Counted from the first letter of the stretch, positions 16,939 through 25,013 are shown. The stretch is DNA of 64,000 bases from Mesorhizobium sp. AR07 (GCF_024746815.1 NZ_CP080525.1:558001-622000), one strand, 5' to 3'. The notes: a model not told the origin generated them from the letters alone. Program-made: numbers and translations.

Positions 16939-17075
16939 TGTGTTGATATTCATGCGACGCCGGCCTGCGAACGGCAGTCTTGTGCGCTTCCGGTGCTCAC
17001 GTACTTCAAGTACGCTCCGCTCCGGTTCTCGAAAAACCGCCATTCTCGGCTCGGCATGACCTGAATCTCAACACA
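16939..17075. repeat. long imperfect inverted-repeat element (about 137 bases)
   Basis: The ends are TGTGTTGATATTCATG and CATGACCTGAATCTCAACACA, inverted copies of each other with a few mismatches. Subterminal GCGAACGGCAGTCTT and the inverse of its counterpart (near 17025-17045) also pair loosely, and the centre is a perfect GTACTTCAAGTAC palindrome. It fits exactly into the gap between two plus-strand genes. A shortened relative lies at 10450-10493. It resembles an extragenic element or a very short non-autonomous mobile element; no coding potential is seen. Confidence 0.6.
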
Positions 17076-17105
17076 TCTTAGGACGATTTCGGTCGAGGAT
17101 TTTGA

Positions 17106-17669
17106 ATGGCTCTCAGGAACTGGCTGACGGCGGGTGTGGTGTGCGCCATTGTCGCCGTGGTCGTGGCCGCTGGCACCTACTTCTATTCCGAACGGCCGAC
17201 CGCTGCCGACAGCCGGGCGATGATTCTTGCCGTCGATCCGAAGCCGCTGATTGTGGTGACGAAAGGCGGCGATCGCTCTTTTTCCATTGAAATCGCCGAG
17301 ACCGCCGCCGAGCGTGAAGCTGGGCTGATGTACCGCCAGGACATGGCGGACAATCATGGCATGTTGTTCGTCTTCGAAATTCAGCAGCAGGTCGGCTTCT
17401 GGATGCAGAACACCCCGATGCCGCTTGATCTGATCTTCGTCGGCCAGGACGGCAGGATCCGCGCGATCAAGCACGGCGAGCCGCAATCCGAGGCCGTCAT
17501 TTCACCTGGTGTGCCGGTGCGTTTCGTGCTCGAGCTCAAGGCTGGCACCGCCGCCAGGAACGGCATCGAGTATGGCGACCTGTTGCGCCATCCGGCCGTT
17601 GGCACGGCGTCTGGTCCTGGCGTGCCGCCATCGGACAATGACGATGCGCCCAACGGCGGTGCCGGTTGA
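17106..17669 (+). CDS. DUF192 domain protein, membrane-anchored or exported
   Basis: This is a 187-residue protein. Residues 6-26 (LTAGVVCAIVAVVVAAGTYFY) form an N-terminal hydrophobic segment, either an uncleaved anchor or a signal. DUF192 follows from about residue 50: FSIEIAETAAEREAGLMYRQDM, MLFVFEIQQQVGFWMQNTPMPLDLIFV and IKHGEPQSEAVISPG, the full conserved core. The tail is Pro/Gly/Asp-rich and probably disordered. Function is not established for the family. GAGG lies 7 bases before the ATG. The stop overlaps a possible TTG start of the next gene. Confidence 0.9.
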   Translation: MALRNWLTAGVVCAIVAVVVAAGTYFYSERPTAADSRAMILAVDPKPLIVVTKGGDRSFSIEIAETAAEREAGLMYRQDMADNHGMLFVFEIQQQVGFWMQNTPMPLDLIFVGQDGRIRAIKHGEPQSEAVISPGVPVRFVLELKAGTAARNGIEYGDLLRHPAVGTASGPGVPPSDNDDAPNGGAG

Positions 17670-17689
17670 GCGTGGGAGCGGCACAGCCG

Positions 17690-18457
17690 ATGCAGTTTTT
17701 CACCCATGACGGCTTCGATCTTGCCTTCCTCGACCGCCAGCCGGCGTCGGGTAAGGGCGATCCGGTGCTCATGATTCACGGGTTTGCTTCGAGCCACTAT
17801 GTCAACTGGGTATCGCCCGGCTGGTTCAAGACCCTGAACGATGCCGGTTACCGCGCCATTGCCTTTGACAATCGCGGCCATGGCTCGTCGTCCAAGAGTT
17901 ATGACGAGGCCGATTACACGCCGGCCAGGATGGCCTCGGATGCCGCAGCCTTGCTCGGCCATCTCGGCATCGGGCGCGCCCATGTCATGGGCTATTCGAT
18001 GGGTGCGCGCATTGCGGCGTTCCTGGCGCTGTCCGACCCCGACAAGGTGGCGACGCTGGTCTTCGGCGGTCTCGGCATTGGCATGATCGACGGTGTCGGC
18101 GATTGGGACCCGATCGCAACCGCCCTGCTTGCCGAAGATCCGGCCACGGTTACCCATCGGCGCGGCCGATCGTTTCGCGCCTTCGCCGACCAGACCCGCA
18201 GCGACCGCCGGGCGCTGGCCGCCTGTATCGCCACCTCGCGGGAATTGCTGAGCGAGGACGATATTGCCCGCATCGCCCAGCCGACGCTGATCGCCGTCGG
18301 CACGACGGACGACATTGGCGGCTCGCCCGATGAACTCGCGGCATTGATGCCGAATGCCAGGGCCTTCCACATCGAGGGCCGCGACCATATGCTGGCCGTA
18401 GGCGACAAGGCCTTCAAGCAGCGCGTGCTGGAGTTCTATGCCGAGAATCCGCTCTGA
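17690..18457 (+). CDS. alpha/beta hydrolase
   Basis: This is a 255-residue protein with a complete alpha/beta-hydrolase layout: VLMIHGFASSH (oxyanion loop), FDNRGHGSS, the nucleophile elbow MGYSMGAR, an Asp region AVGTTDDIGG and the catalytic His in EGRDHMLAVG. The reaction is unknown (esterase, lactonase or similar). The ATG at 17690 is chosen; a TTG at 17666, overlapping the DUF192 stop, is in frame and would add eight residues, so translational coupling is possible. No signal peptide is seen, so it is probably cytoplasmic. Confidence 0.88.
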   Translation: MQFFTHDGFDLAFLDRQPASGKGDPVLMIHGFASSHYVNWVSPGWFKTLNDAGYRAIAFDNRGHGSSSKSYDEADYTPARMASDAAALLGHLGIGRAHVMGYSMGARIAAFLALSDPDKVATLVFGGLGIGMIDGVGDWDPIATALLAEDPATVTHRRGRSFRAFADQTRSDRRALAACIATSRELLSEDDIARIAQPTLIAVGTTDDIGGSPDELAALMPNARAFHIEGRDHMLAVGDKAFKQRVLEFYAENPL

Positions 18458-18505
18458 GCGGACGGCAAAGGAGAGCGCGCAACATAGCGCCTTTACCTAA
18501 TGGCC

Positions 18506-19108
18506 TCAGCCTGCGGTGAGCGCCTCCAGCGACCGCGCCATATTAGCTCTGGCCTGCTGTTCGAACCGTTGCCGGAATTCCTCGGTGTGGAAAATATGCG
18601 GGCGGGCGAGGAAATTGTTCAGGACCGCGCCGCGGCCAGCCCGCCACATCGGCTCCTCCACCCAGGCATATTCGCGCCGCACGGCGCGCTCATAGGCGTC
18701 GAAGGCATCCGGCGCAGCGCCCAGGATCGACAGATCCATATCGAGGAAAAGACTGGCGTCCCGTACGGCCGTCGCGTCGTCAAACAGCGGCGGCTGGTGC
18801 GTGGCGGTAGCGACGATCATCGCCGAGATGCGGTCGAGCCGCCTGGCGTCAACGCGCCCCACGAGCTCTTTCTCGGCAAGGGCGGCACTTTGCGCCTCGT
18901 TGTCCTTGGCCTTGCTGTCATAGATGGCATCATGGAACCAGATCGCCGCTTCGACGGCTTCGGGGTCGCCGACCAACCCTCGATAGTCGCCAGCCAACGC
19001 CAGCATCGCCTCGATATGGGCAAGGTTGTGGTAGTGGCGGTCTTGCGCGCGATAGAGCGCCGAAAGCTCGCTTTTCAGCGCATCGTCCATCAAGGGTTCG
19101 TTTTCCAT
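18506..19108 (-). CDS. HD-domain predicted metal-dependent phosphohydrolase
   Basis: This is a 200-residue protein. The HD ligands are visible: RHYHNLAHIEAML near residue 25, then AAIWFHDAIYDSKAKDNEAQSA with the adjacent His-Asp pair near residue 59. A late MDLSILGA follows, where D is expected. This is the family of short HD hydrolases annotated as predicted metal-dependent HD phosphohydrolases; the substrate is unknown. An in-frame ATG at 19090 is an alternative start. It is divergent from cysE with 146 bases between. Confidence 0.85.
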   Translation of the reverse strand: MENEPLMDDALKSELSALYRAQDRHYHNLAHIEAMLALAGDYRGLVGDPEAVEAAIWFHDAIYDSKAKDNEAQSAALAEKELVGRVDARRLDRISAMIVATATHQPPLFDDATAVRDASLFLDMDLSILGAAPDAFDAYERAVRREYAWVEEPMWRAGRGAVLNNFLARPHIFHTEEFRQRFEQQARANMARSLEALTAG

Positions 19109-19254
19109 GGCTGCTTGAATTCCCGCGAACCAAATCCATTTGACAAAGCACTAAGGAAAATTGAGTTCAATCGTGCTATGATCTGGCTTATATGTGCCGC
19201 CAGACGACAGGCAAGCACAACAGGCAGCCCGGCAGGACGCAGGACGAGACGGCG

Positions 19255-20103
19255 ATGAACAGCATCAGCATTTCCCGACACAGCGCATTGCAGCCGGTCG
19301 ATCCGATCTGGCGCTCGATCCGTGACGAGGCGATGGAGGCGGTCAACCGCGACCCGCTGCTGGCCGCGTTCCTCTATTCGACCATCCTCAACCAGGACAG
19401 CCTGGAAGAAGCGGTCATCCATCGGCTGGCAGAGCGGCTCGACCATCAGGACATCGGCTCCGATCTCATCCGCCAGACCTTCAAGTCGATGCTGGCCGAC
19501 GACAAGGACTGGCCGACGACCGTGCGTGTCGACATCCAGGCCTATTACGATCGCGATCCGGCCTGCGACCGCTTCATCATGCCGGTGCTCTATTTCAAGG
19601 GCTTTCACGCCATCCAGACGCATCGGCTGGCGCATTGGCTGTGGAACCAGGGCCGCAAGGATTTCGCGCTTTATCTGCAGAGCCGTTCGTCCTCGGTCTT
19701 CCAGACCGACATCAACCCGGCCGCCCGCATCGGCAAGGGCATTTTCATCGACCACGCCACCGGCCTCGTCGTCGGCGAGACCGCGGTCATCGAGGACGAC
19801 GTGTCGATATTGCACGGCGTGACGCTGGGCGGCACCGGCAAGGCCGGCGGCGACCGTCACCCCAAGATCCGCTACGGCGTGCTGATCGGGGCCGGCGCCA
19901 AGATCCTCGGCAACATCGAAATCGGCCATTGCTCGAAGATCGCCGCGGGCTCGGTGGTGCTGTCGCCAGTGCCGCACAACAAGACGGTCGCCGGTGTGCC
20001 GGCCCGCGTCGTCGGCGAGACCGGCTGCGATCAGCCGTCGCGCCAGATGGACCAGCTTCTGCCGTCGCAGACGATGGATCAGGTCGTCAGCTTCGACATC
20101 TGA
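19255..20103 (+). CDS. cysE: serine O-acetyltransferase
   Basis: This 282-residue enzyme transfers acetyl from acetyl-CoA to L-serine, the first step of cysteine synthesis. The N-terminal helical SATase domain is seen (DPIWRSIRDEAMEAVNRDP, VDIQAYYDRDPACDRF), then the left-handed beta-helix with the family signature IFIDHATGLVVGETAVIEDDVSILHGVTLGGTGK. The C-terminal tail is long enough for feedback control and for docking of O-acetylserine sulfhydrylase. The start at 19255 matches the usual N-terminus; the frame opens at 19192. Confidence 0.94.
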   Translation: MNSISISRHSALQPVDPIWRSIRDEAMEAVNRDPLLAAFLYSTILNQDSLEEAVIHRLAERLDHQDIGSDLIRQTFKSMLADDKDWPTTVRVDIQAYYDRDPACDRFIMPVLYFKGFHAIQTHRLAHWLWNQGRKDFALYLQSRSSSVFQTDINPAARIGKGIFIDHATGLVVGETAVIEDDVSILHGVTLGGTGKAGGDRHPKIRYGVLIGAGAKILGNIEIGHCSKIAAGSVVLSPVPHNKTVAGVPARVVGETGCDQPSRQMDQLLPSQTMDQVVSFDI

Positions 20104-20255
20104 TTTTCTCAAGGTCGCTGACCGCGGCCGGATTCCGGCCGTGGGTGGGAGTGGGCGGTTGTTCTCGCCTTATCAGGCCGCTTGCCTTTACATCGCCATC
20201 GTCGACGTGCCAGAAGCGCGTTCGAACGAGCAAGCCCGATGATCGGAGAAGACTG

Positions 20256-20459
20256 TTGAAGCCGGACGAAATCAGAAAGCTGGACGCCTATTTCAAGCGC
20301 GTCTTCCAGAACCCCAAGATCGAGGTCAAGGCACGGCCGCGCAAGGACGATTCGGCCGAAGTCTATGTCGGCGACGAATTCCTCGGCATCGTCTTCAAGG
20401 ATGAGGACGACGGCGACTACAATTTTTCGATGGCGATCCTCGACATCGATCTGGCCTGA
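20256..20459 (+). CDS. DUF3126 family small protein
   Basis: This is a 67-residue protein from a TTG start (TTGAAGCCGGACG), supported by GGAG about 8 bases upstream; the longer frames shown by other start codons are not needed. The sequence KPDEIRKLDAYFKRVFQNPKIEV, ARPRKDDSAEVYVGDEFLG and DDGDYNFSMAILDIDL is the whole DUF3126 domain. The family is typical of alphaproteobacteria and commonly follows cysE; function is unknown. Confidence 0.85.
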   Translation: MKPDEIRKLDAYFKRVFQNPKIEVKARPRKDDSAEVYVGDEFLGIVFKDEDDGDYNFSMAILDIDLA

Positions 20460-20510
20460 GCCCGCGCACTCGGCGGGCCGGGCCTACGCGGCCAGCAGCC
20501 GCCCTCCCTC

Positions 20511-21242
20511 TCAATGTCCGGTCTTCAGGATCCGTACGGCTTCGGTCGCGATCGACGCGTCAAGCGCCTGCCAATCGCCGAGAAACTCCTTGGGAAAGCG
20601 ATAGGTGAGGCTGAGATCCTCGCCAACCAGGATGTCCCGCTCGCAGGGGGCCAGCGATTCCTCGGCATTCGGCCCGCTCAGGCAGCGAGCGACGAACGGG
20701 GCCTTGCCGGGGCGCTTGCCGACAACCAGCACCTCGTTCAAATAGCCTGATTTCTCGTTGAAACCATACACCGTCGTGCCGTCAGGTCCCGGAATGCCGG
20801 GCTGGACGATCAGCGCGCTGTAGATCGGTGCGAAGCGGCCACTCATGTCTCGCGACATCATCTGCTGTTCGAGGGACAGGAAGATGATGTTCTTGGCTAT
20901 TCCCATGTGATTGAAATCGTCGCGCGCGGCTTCGCTGTAGCCGTCCATCTGGGGATATCGCAGATAGAGATCCAGCCGCGAGGCGATGCCGTCGCGCCGG
21001 GCCTGGGCGAAACGAATGGCATTGGCCGGGACAGTGATGACGTTGTTGCCGATCACCACCCGGTGGATCGTCGCATCGTCGGTGTATCCGGCCATGGCGA
21101 TCGAATGGCCGAACCATTTGCCGCCAAGGCTGATCGTTGCCGACAGCAAGGCCAACACCGCGAACGCGTAGAACACCCGCCTCATCAGCCTGGAATCGAC
21201 CACGGTGAGTGCCGGGCCTTCCGCGATCTCTGCCTGCTTCAT
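20511..21242 (-). CDS. conserved exported or membrane-anchored protein, function unknown
   Basis: This is a 243-residue protein. A hydrophobic segment near residues 22-38 (VFYAFAVLALLSATISL) follows a short cytoplasmic N-terminus, so most of the chain is periplasmic. Recognisable stretches are VVIGNNVITVPANAIRFAQARRDG, LDLYLRYPQMDGYS, VARCLSGP and LTYRFPKEFLGDWQALD, which reads like a conserved rhizobial family without a name I can give. The start at 21242 has a GAGGAC upstream. It is single and convergent with the DUF3126 gene. Confidence 0.7.
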   Translation of the reverse strand: MKQAEIAEGPALTVVDSRLMRRVFYAFAVLALLSATISLGGKWFGHSIAMAGYTDDATIHRVVIGNNVITVPANAIRFAQARRDGIASRLDLYLRYPQMDGYSEAARDDFNHMGIAKNIIFLSLEQQMMSRDMSGRFAPIYSALIVQPGIPGPDGTTVYGFNEKSGYLNEVLVVGKRPGKAPFVARCLSGPNAEESLAPCERDILVGEDLSLTYRFPKEFLGDWQALDASIATEAVRILKTGH

Positions 21243-21367
21243 CTCAGTCCTCGGATCTCGGCCGCCTGTCCACCTTCTTGTGTCCCTGGTCGGCACACAT
21301 CGCACGGCACGGCTCTTGCTGCCTTCGTGGAACGACTGTGCAATTTCATGGTAAACGGAACGTAAAG

Positions 21368-21709
21368 ATGGGCTTGCTGGAACTCACTCTGTTCGCTTTT
21401 GTCGTCGGGCTGACGGCCTGCGGTCTGGCCGGATCGACGATGGAGCTGGTGTCGGGCCGCAAGGTTGCCTTTGCCGAACCTTATGTGTCGCCGTCGCATG
21501 TGCTGCGCTCGCTGCTCGCCACCGCCTGTGCCGGGCCTTTCATGCTGGTCAACGATGCCCTCGACGCCCGGCGCGCGCGCCGCATTTCGACGGTGGCGCT
21601 GATGTCCTGCGGCTGCACGGCGATTGCTTGGGTCTTGGCGCTTGGCATCGTCGTGCTGGCCATTGCCTCATGGACGATCGGTCTCCTAGGCTCCAACCTT
21701 CCAGCCTGA
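21368..21709 (+). CDS. small inner-membrane protein, function unknown
   Basis: This is a 113-residue protein with two to three membrane segments: ELTLFAFVVGLTACGLAGSTM near the start, SLLATACAGPFMLVNDAL in the middle, and ALMSCGCTAIAWVLALGIVVLAIASW near the end. Charged DARRARR lies between the last two. No enzymatic motif is seen. The ATG at 21368 is supported by the hydrophobic N-terminus; the frame opens at 21209. It lies 19 bases before the carbonic-anhydrase-like gene, so it is probably in one transcript with it. Confidence 0.7.
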   Translation: MGLLELTLFAFVVGLTACGLAGSTMELVSGRKVAFAEPYVSPSHVLRSLLATACAGPFMLVNDALDARRARRISTVALMSCGCTAIAWVLALGIVVLAIASWTIGLLGSNLPA

Positions 21710-21728
21710 GACGATTCGGAGACCAACA

Positions 21729-22256
21729 ATGCCGCTTTATGCGATCGATGGAACAGAGCCCAGCTTCGCGGATGCGGACTCAAACTGGATCGCGCCCGAT
21801 GCGACGCTGATCGGCGACGTACGCGTCGGCCGCAACGCAGGCTTCTGGTTCGGTGTCGTCATCCGCGGCGACAACGAGCCGATCACAATCGGCGCCGACA
21901 CCAATGTGCAGGAACACACGGTCATGCACACCGATCCCGGCTTTCCCTTGACGATTGGCCAGGGATGTACGATCGGCCACCGCGCCTTGCTGCATGGCTG
22001 CACGATCGGCGACAACAGCCTGATCGGCATGGGCGCCATCGTGCTGAACGGTGCCAGGATCGGCAGGAACTCGCTGGTCGGCGCTGGTGCGCTGGTTACC
22101 GAAGGCAAGGAATTTCCCGACAATTCGCTGATCGTCGGCTCGCCGGCCAAGGCGATCAGGCTGCTGGACGACGCGGCCGTGACAAGATTGCGCGGTTCGG
22201 CCGCGCACTACGTCGCCAATGGCAAACGCTTCAAGGCGGGGCTGAAAAAAGTCTGA
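21729..22256 (+). CDS. gamma-carbonic anhydrase family protein
   Basis: This is a 175-residue left-handed beta-helix protein. Repeats such as WIAPDATLIGDVRVG, GFWFGVVIRGDNEPITIG, TNVQEHTVMHTDPGFPLTIG and CTIGHRALLHGCTIGD carry the three His that bind metal (EHTVMH and IGHRALLHG). The C-terminal helix follows VGSPAKAIRLL. This is the YrdA/PaaY-like branch, often without strong carbonic anhydrase activity. The ATG follows GGAGAC. Confidence 0.88.
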   Translation: MPLYAIDGTEPSFADADSNWIAPDATLIGDVRVGRNAGFWFGVVIRGDNEPITIGADTNVQEHTVMHTDPGFPLTIGQGCTIGHRALLHGCTIGDNSLIGMGAIVLNGARIGRNSLVGAGALVTEGKEFPDNSLIVGSPAKAIRLLDDAAVTRLRGSAAHYVANGKRFKAGLKKV

Positions 22257-22280
22257 ACCTTCCACTCCGCCAGAAATGGC

Positions 22281-22309
22281 GGAGCCGGCCCGGGGACGGG
22301 GCCGGCTCC
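22281..22309 (+). terminator. hairpin after the carbonic anhydrase gene
   Basis: GGAGCCGGCC and GGCCGGCTCC form a 10-pair GC-rich stem with a 9-base loop, 24 bases after the stop. The T tract is short (CTTG), so it may be a weak terminator or a structured 3' end rather than a strong intrinsic terminator. Confidence 0.45.
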
Positions 22310-22362
22310 TTGACCCGGTCGTTGGGGACGGGGAGGGTGGGGACTCGACCGGGTTTCTCCTT

Positions 22363-22448
22363 AAGCGCGTCGCATCCACGTGACGCGCTTAACCTCTGTT
22401 ATGTGCATCTCGTTATCCCAAAACGGCTTCGCGCTTTTGGCGACATGC
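22363..22448. repeat. two-hairpin extragenic palindrome, copy 2
   Basis: AAGCGCGTC and GACGCGCTT (hairpin 1) are followed by the CTCGTTATCCCAAAAC block and arms CAAAA/TTTTG inside GCATCTCG/CGACATGC (hairpin 2). The order and spacing match 1576-1660. The right end touches the stop of the minus-strand peptidase gene at 22450, so it may double as that gene's 3' end. Confidence 0.65.
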
Positions 22449-22449
22449 A

Positions 22450-23058
22450 TTAGCGAACGCTGGCGACCGCGTCGGAACGGCCGTCGTTGATCGTCACCCA
22501 AACGCCGGAATTCTGGTCGGACTGGCGCTTGAGATAGGTGTAGTCGGTATCGGTCCAGGACAGCACCTTGGTTTGCAGATTGTCGAGGATGAATTCTCCG
22601 AGGCTGGTGCGCACGGTCAGCACCGCATGGCCATCGCCATTCGGCTGGCGCGCAACCGTCATCAGCAGATTGCCGGCGGGCACGCCCGCATCCATCAATT
22701 CGCGGCGCTTTTCCAGCGCGTAATCCTCGCAGTCGCCATAGCCATTGTCGGGATAGGACCAGTATTCCTCGACACCGTAGTTCTCCATGTCGGTGCGCGG
22801 CTTGATCCTGGTGTTGACCGAATTGTTGATGTTGACGATCGTCGCCCAGAGTTTGCGGGTCAGCTCGACCGGCGCGCCCTTGGGCGTCCTTTCGCTGCAT
22901 TCGCCAGGAATGCGCTGGCAGAATTCATAATGGCCAACAGGCTGCGTGGTGCGGCCGCCGGTGTGCATATAGGCCGGTCCCGCGGCATATGCTGATCCCC
23001 AGGCGGAAAGCTGCATCGCCATTGCCACCAGCAACAGCTTGCCCCTCGTTTTCTTCAT
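22450..23058 (-). CDS. secreted transglutaminase-like cysteine peptidase (BTLCP family)
   Basis: This 202-residue protein has a signal peptide ending SAYA. The catalytic triad of the bacterial transglutaminase-like cysteine proteinases is visible: Cys in NGYGDCEDYALEKRREL, His in GDGHAVLTVRT and Asp in EFILDNLQTKV. LapG belongs to the same superfamily, but rhizobial members are mostly uncharacterised. The start at 23058 follows GGGAG; an extension to 23115 lacks support. It lies downstream of a tandem PilZ gene on the same strand, 286 bases away and behind a terminator, so it probably has its own promoter in the AT-rich 23070-23190 stretch. Confidence 0.88.
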   Translation of the reverse strand: MKKTRGKLLLVAMAMQLSAWGSAYAAGPAYMHTGGRTTQPVGHYEFCQRIPGECSERTPKGAPVELTRKLWATIVNINNSVNTRIKPRTDMENYGVEEYWSYPDNGYGDCEDYALEKRRELMDAGVPAGNLLMTVARQPNGDGHAVLTVRTSLGEFILDNLQTKVLSWTDTDYTYLKRQSDQNSGVWVTINDGRSDAVASVR

Positions 23059-23293
23059 TGTTGTAGTCTCCCCGTTCGAAGGAGACATTGCCACATGTGG
23101 ATTTATTCGACGCAAAAGCGCGAAGTAGATATTGAGTAAAACGCCAGTAGAATAAACATAAAATTTGAATCATTTGAGTATTGAATTGTTTGGAGTTCCC
23201 GGGACGGGCCCTTCCGGGGTTCGCTGTCACGCAGGCCTTGCGGGCGGCGGCCGCAAGCTTGGGTGAAGCACCTCAATCAACGATGTCGTGAAC

Positions 23294-23319
23294 ACAAAAA
23301 CCGGCCACGAGGGCCGGTT
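23294..23319 (-). terminator. intrinsic terminator of the PilZ gene
   Basis: On the minus strand AACCGGCC, a 5-base loop and GGCCGGTT are followed by TTTGTG, giving a GC-rich stem with a T-run (23294-23300). It lies about 25 bases after the PilZ stop. Confidence 0.75.
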
Positions 23320-23344
23320 CCTAAAATGCTTCTGTCGGGGCTTG

Positions 23345-23962
23345 TCAGGCGCGTGGTGTGTTGAATTCCGAATCGAGCGTTTCGGGGCGCTGGATGACGG
23401 CGAATTCGATGGCGACGCCGTCCTCGAAATGGCGAACGATCTGCCCGCGCATGGTGCCAAGCATGACCTGGATACCGATCGCCGGCTTGACGTCGATCTC
23501 GATCGCGGCGCCGGAAAGCGACAGGTCGATGATCCGGCACTGGTACTGGCGGCCGTCGGTGAGCTGCAGCACGCTGGTTGGATTGCGCGGCGCGACGCGC
23601 TCGTGCCGGCGGTCTTCCGGCAGGTCGAGTTCGTGCTTGTTGGCAAGCCAGGTCAATTGCGCGGCAAGCTTGTCCTTCTTGCGGTCCGACGCGATGACGG
23701 TCATCGCGAAACCGTCCTGCAGGGTGCGCGTGACGACGCCTTCGATGCGGCCGATATGGTCGATATAGGCGATGACTTTTTCGCCGGGCATGCCGATGCG
23801 ATCGGTGCGAAGCGCTACATTGCCCGGTGACATGTCGACGACCTGGCAAGGGTGCTCGGTGCGGTCTTCCAGCATGAAGCGCCCGTAAATCTTGACCCGG
23901 ACGCGCTGAAAGTTACGCCTTTCAGCTTGGGACGGCGCATAGTCGACCGCCGCTGACCTCAT
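23345..23962 (-). CDS. tandem PilZ-domain protein
   Basis: This 205-residue protein has two PilZ domains. The first (about residues 13-100) has RRNFQRVRV (the RxxxR motif) and VVDMSPGNVAL, where Asn replaces the final Gly of DxSxxG. The second (about 115-200) has RRHERVAPR and IIDLSLSGAAI with both c-di-GMP motifs intact. The second domain is thus the more likely c-di-GMP binder. No membrane segment or output enzyme is attached, so it should act through a partner. It ends with an intrinsic terminator and lies upstream of the transglutaminase-like peptidase gene. Confidence 0.88.
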   Translation of the reverse strand: MRSAAVDYAPSQAERRNFQRVRVKIYGRFMLEDRTEHPCQVVDMSPGNVALRTDRIGMPGEKVIAYIDHIGRIEGVVTRTLQDGFAMTVIASDRKKDKLAAQLTWLANKHELDLPEDRRHERVAPRNPTSVLQLTDGRQYQCRIIDLSLSGAAIEIDVKPAIGIQVMLGTMRGQIVRHFEDGVAIEFAVIQRPETLDSEFNTPRA

Positions 23963-24080
23963 GACTGCCTACACCCCGTTTGGCATCCCACGCGTCGATG
24001 CGAGGAACTTCATCGCAGAAGTACAACAAAGCGGGTTAACAAAGGGAAAAAGCGGGCGCTCGAGGCTGCCAGATTGCGGA

Positions 24081-24713
24081 CTATTCCTCGCGCCCGCCAT
24101 CGAAGACAACGAGATGGCGGATGCGGCGCGCCCGCCCGAGCGCCGAAATCGTCTCGGGTGCCCCAAGCTCGTCGGGAACCAGCGAGGGGACATCGATCGC
24201 CGGCCGGTTGGTCAGCAGTTCCTTCTCCGGATCGATGACACGGATCGAATCGATCAAGGCGTCGGTGATCGGGTCGGCACCCAGCCAGAAGGGCTTCTCC
24301 ACGGCGCTGATGACACCCAGGCAGCGGGGATTTTCGACGCCGCCGTCAAGCGGCAGGGCGAGCAGTTCGAACTTGTTGGAACGGCCGTTGCGGCTGAAGC
24401 CCTCATAGGTGATGAGCACCACGGATTTCTGGTCGAAGACGCCATGGATCAGCCGCGAGACCAGCCGCTGATCCTTCTCGCGCCATAGCGACGGAAAGGA
24501 AAATCCCTTGAGTTCGCGGCCATAGCAGGCGCAAAGCCTGGTGCCGGCCAGCCGGAATACGGCTTGCCCGCGCGTGTCCCTTTCCAGGATGAAGGTGTCG
24601 GCCAGCAGCGACTTGATGTCGGCCGGCTCTACCTCCGAACGCTTCGGGGCAGGGCGTCCGTCACGCAGGCGGTTCCAATATTGGAACAGCGTGATCGATC
24701 CGTTCTGGTTCAT
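24081..24713 (-). CDS. PAS-domain protein (rhizobial PAS_5 type)
   Basis: This is a 210-residue protein with one PAS domain over about residues 8-140: LFQYWNRLRDGRPAPKRSEVEPADI, DTFILERD, FRLAGTRLCACYGRELKG, then LVSRLIHGVFDQKSVVLITYEG and LLALPLDGG. The C-terminal 60 residues have no clear domain. No kinase or DNA-binding output is visible. Proteins of this type are common in Rhizobiales and usually of unknown role. The start at 24713 fits the domain; an ATG at 24752 adds an unlikely leader. Confidence 0.82.
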   Translation of the reverse strand: MNQNGSITLFQYWNRLRDGRPAPKRSEVEPADIKSLLADTFILERDTRGQAVFRLAGTRLCACYGRELKGFSFPSLWREKDQRLVSRLIHGVFDQKSVVLITYEGFSRNGRSNKFELLALPLDGGVENPRCLGVISAVEKPFWLGADPITDALIDSIRVIDPEKELLTNRPAIDVPSLVPDELGAPETISALGRARRIRHLVVFDGGREE

Positions 24714-24977
24714 GGTATGCTGCTCCGCGCAATCTGTCGTCTGATGTCCCATCGGTGAACAGAAGGGCGCCCTCCGATGACCTACATGCGTTGCGGAGCA
24801 GGAAGCGTGCCAGCGTCGTTAACACTTGTTCACGGGTCGGGGCCGTTAAGGTTAACAAGTGGTTTACGTTGCACCGAAGCGAGGCCCATGGCACATAAGA
24901 ACCACTCCAGAAGCGGTCGTTTCGCGACGATCGGCAGCACTTCAGTCAAGAGTTTTAGGGGAGCAGGGGGCTCGACC
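24714..24977 (+). ncRNA. candidate small-RNA locus upstream of an orphan terminator
   Basis: The 404-base gap between the PAS gene (minus) and the rhomboid gene (plus) has no supported protein gene but ends in a strong plus-strand terminator at 24978-25013. The transcript must therefore start inside the gap. A GTTAACACTTGTT and GTTAACAAGTGGTT pair at 24818-24864 (GTTAAC boxes 33 bases apart, inverted CACTTGTT/AACAAGTG arms) could be a regulator site or promoter region. The 5' end is not determined. A short frame from ATG 24889 runs through the terminator, which argues against a protein. Confidence 0.4.
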
Positions 24978-25013
24978 AGCCGTTCAAGGGAAACCTTGAA
25001 CGGCTTCTTTTTT
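24978..25013 (+). terminator. strong intrinsic terminator of an orphan plus-strand transcript
   Basis: AGCCGTTCAAGG, a GAAA tetraloop and CCTTGAACGGCT form a perfect 12-pair stem followed by TCTTTTTT. No plus-strand gene lies upstream within reach (the PAS gene is on the minus strand). Confidence 0.85.
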
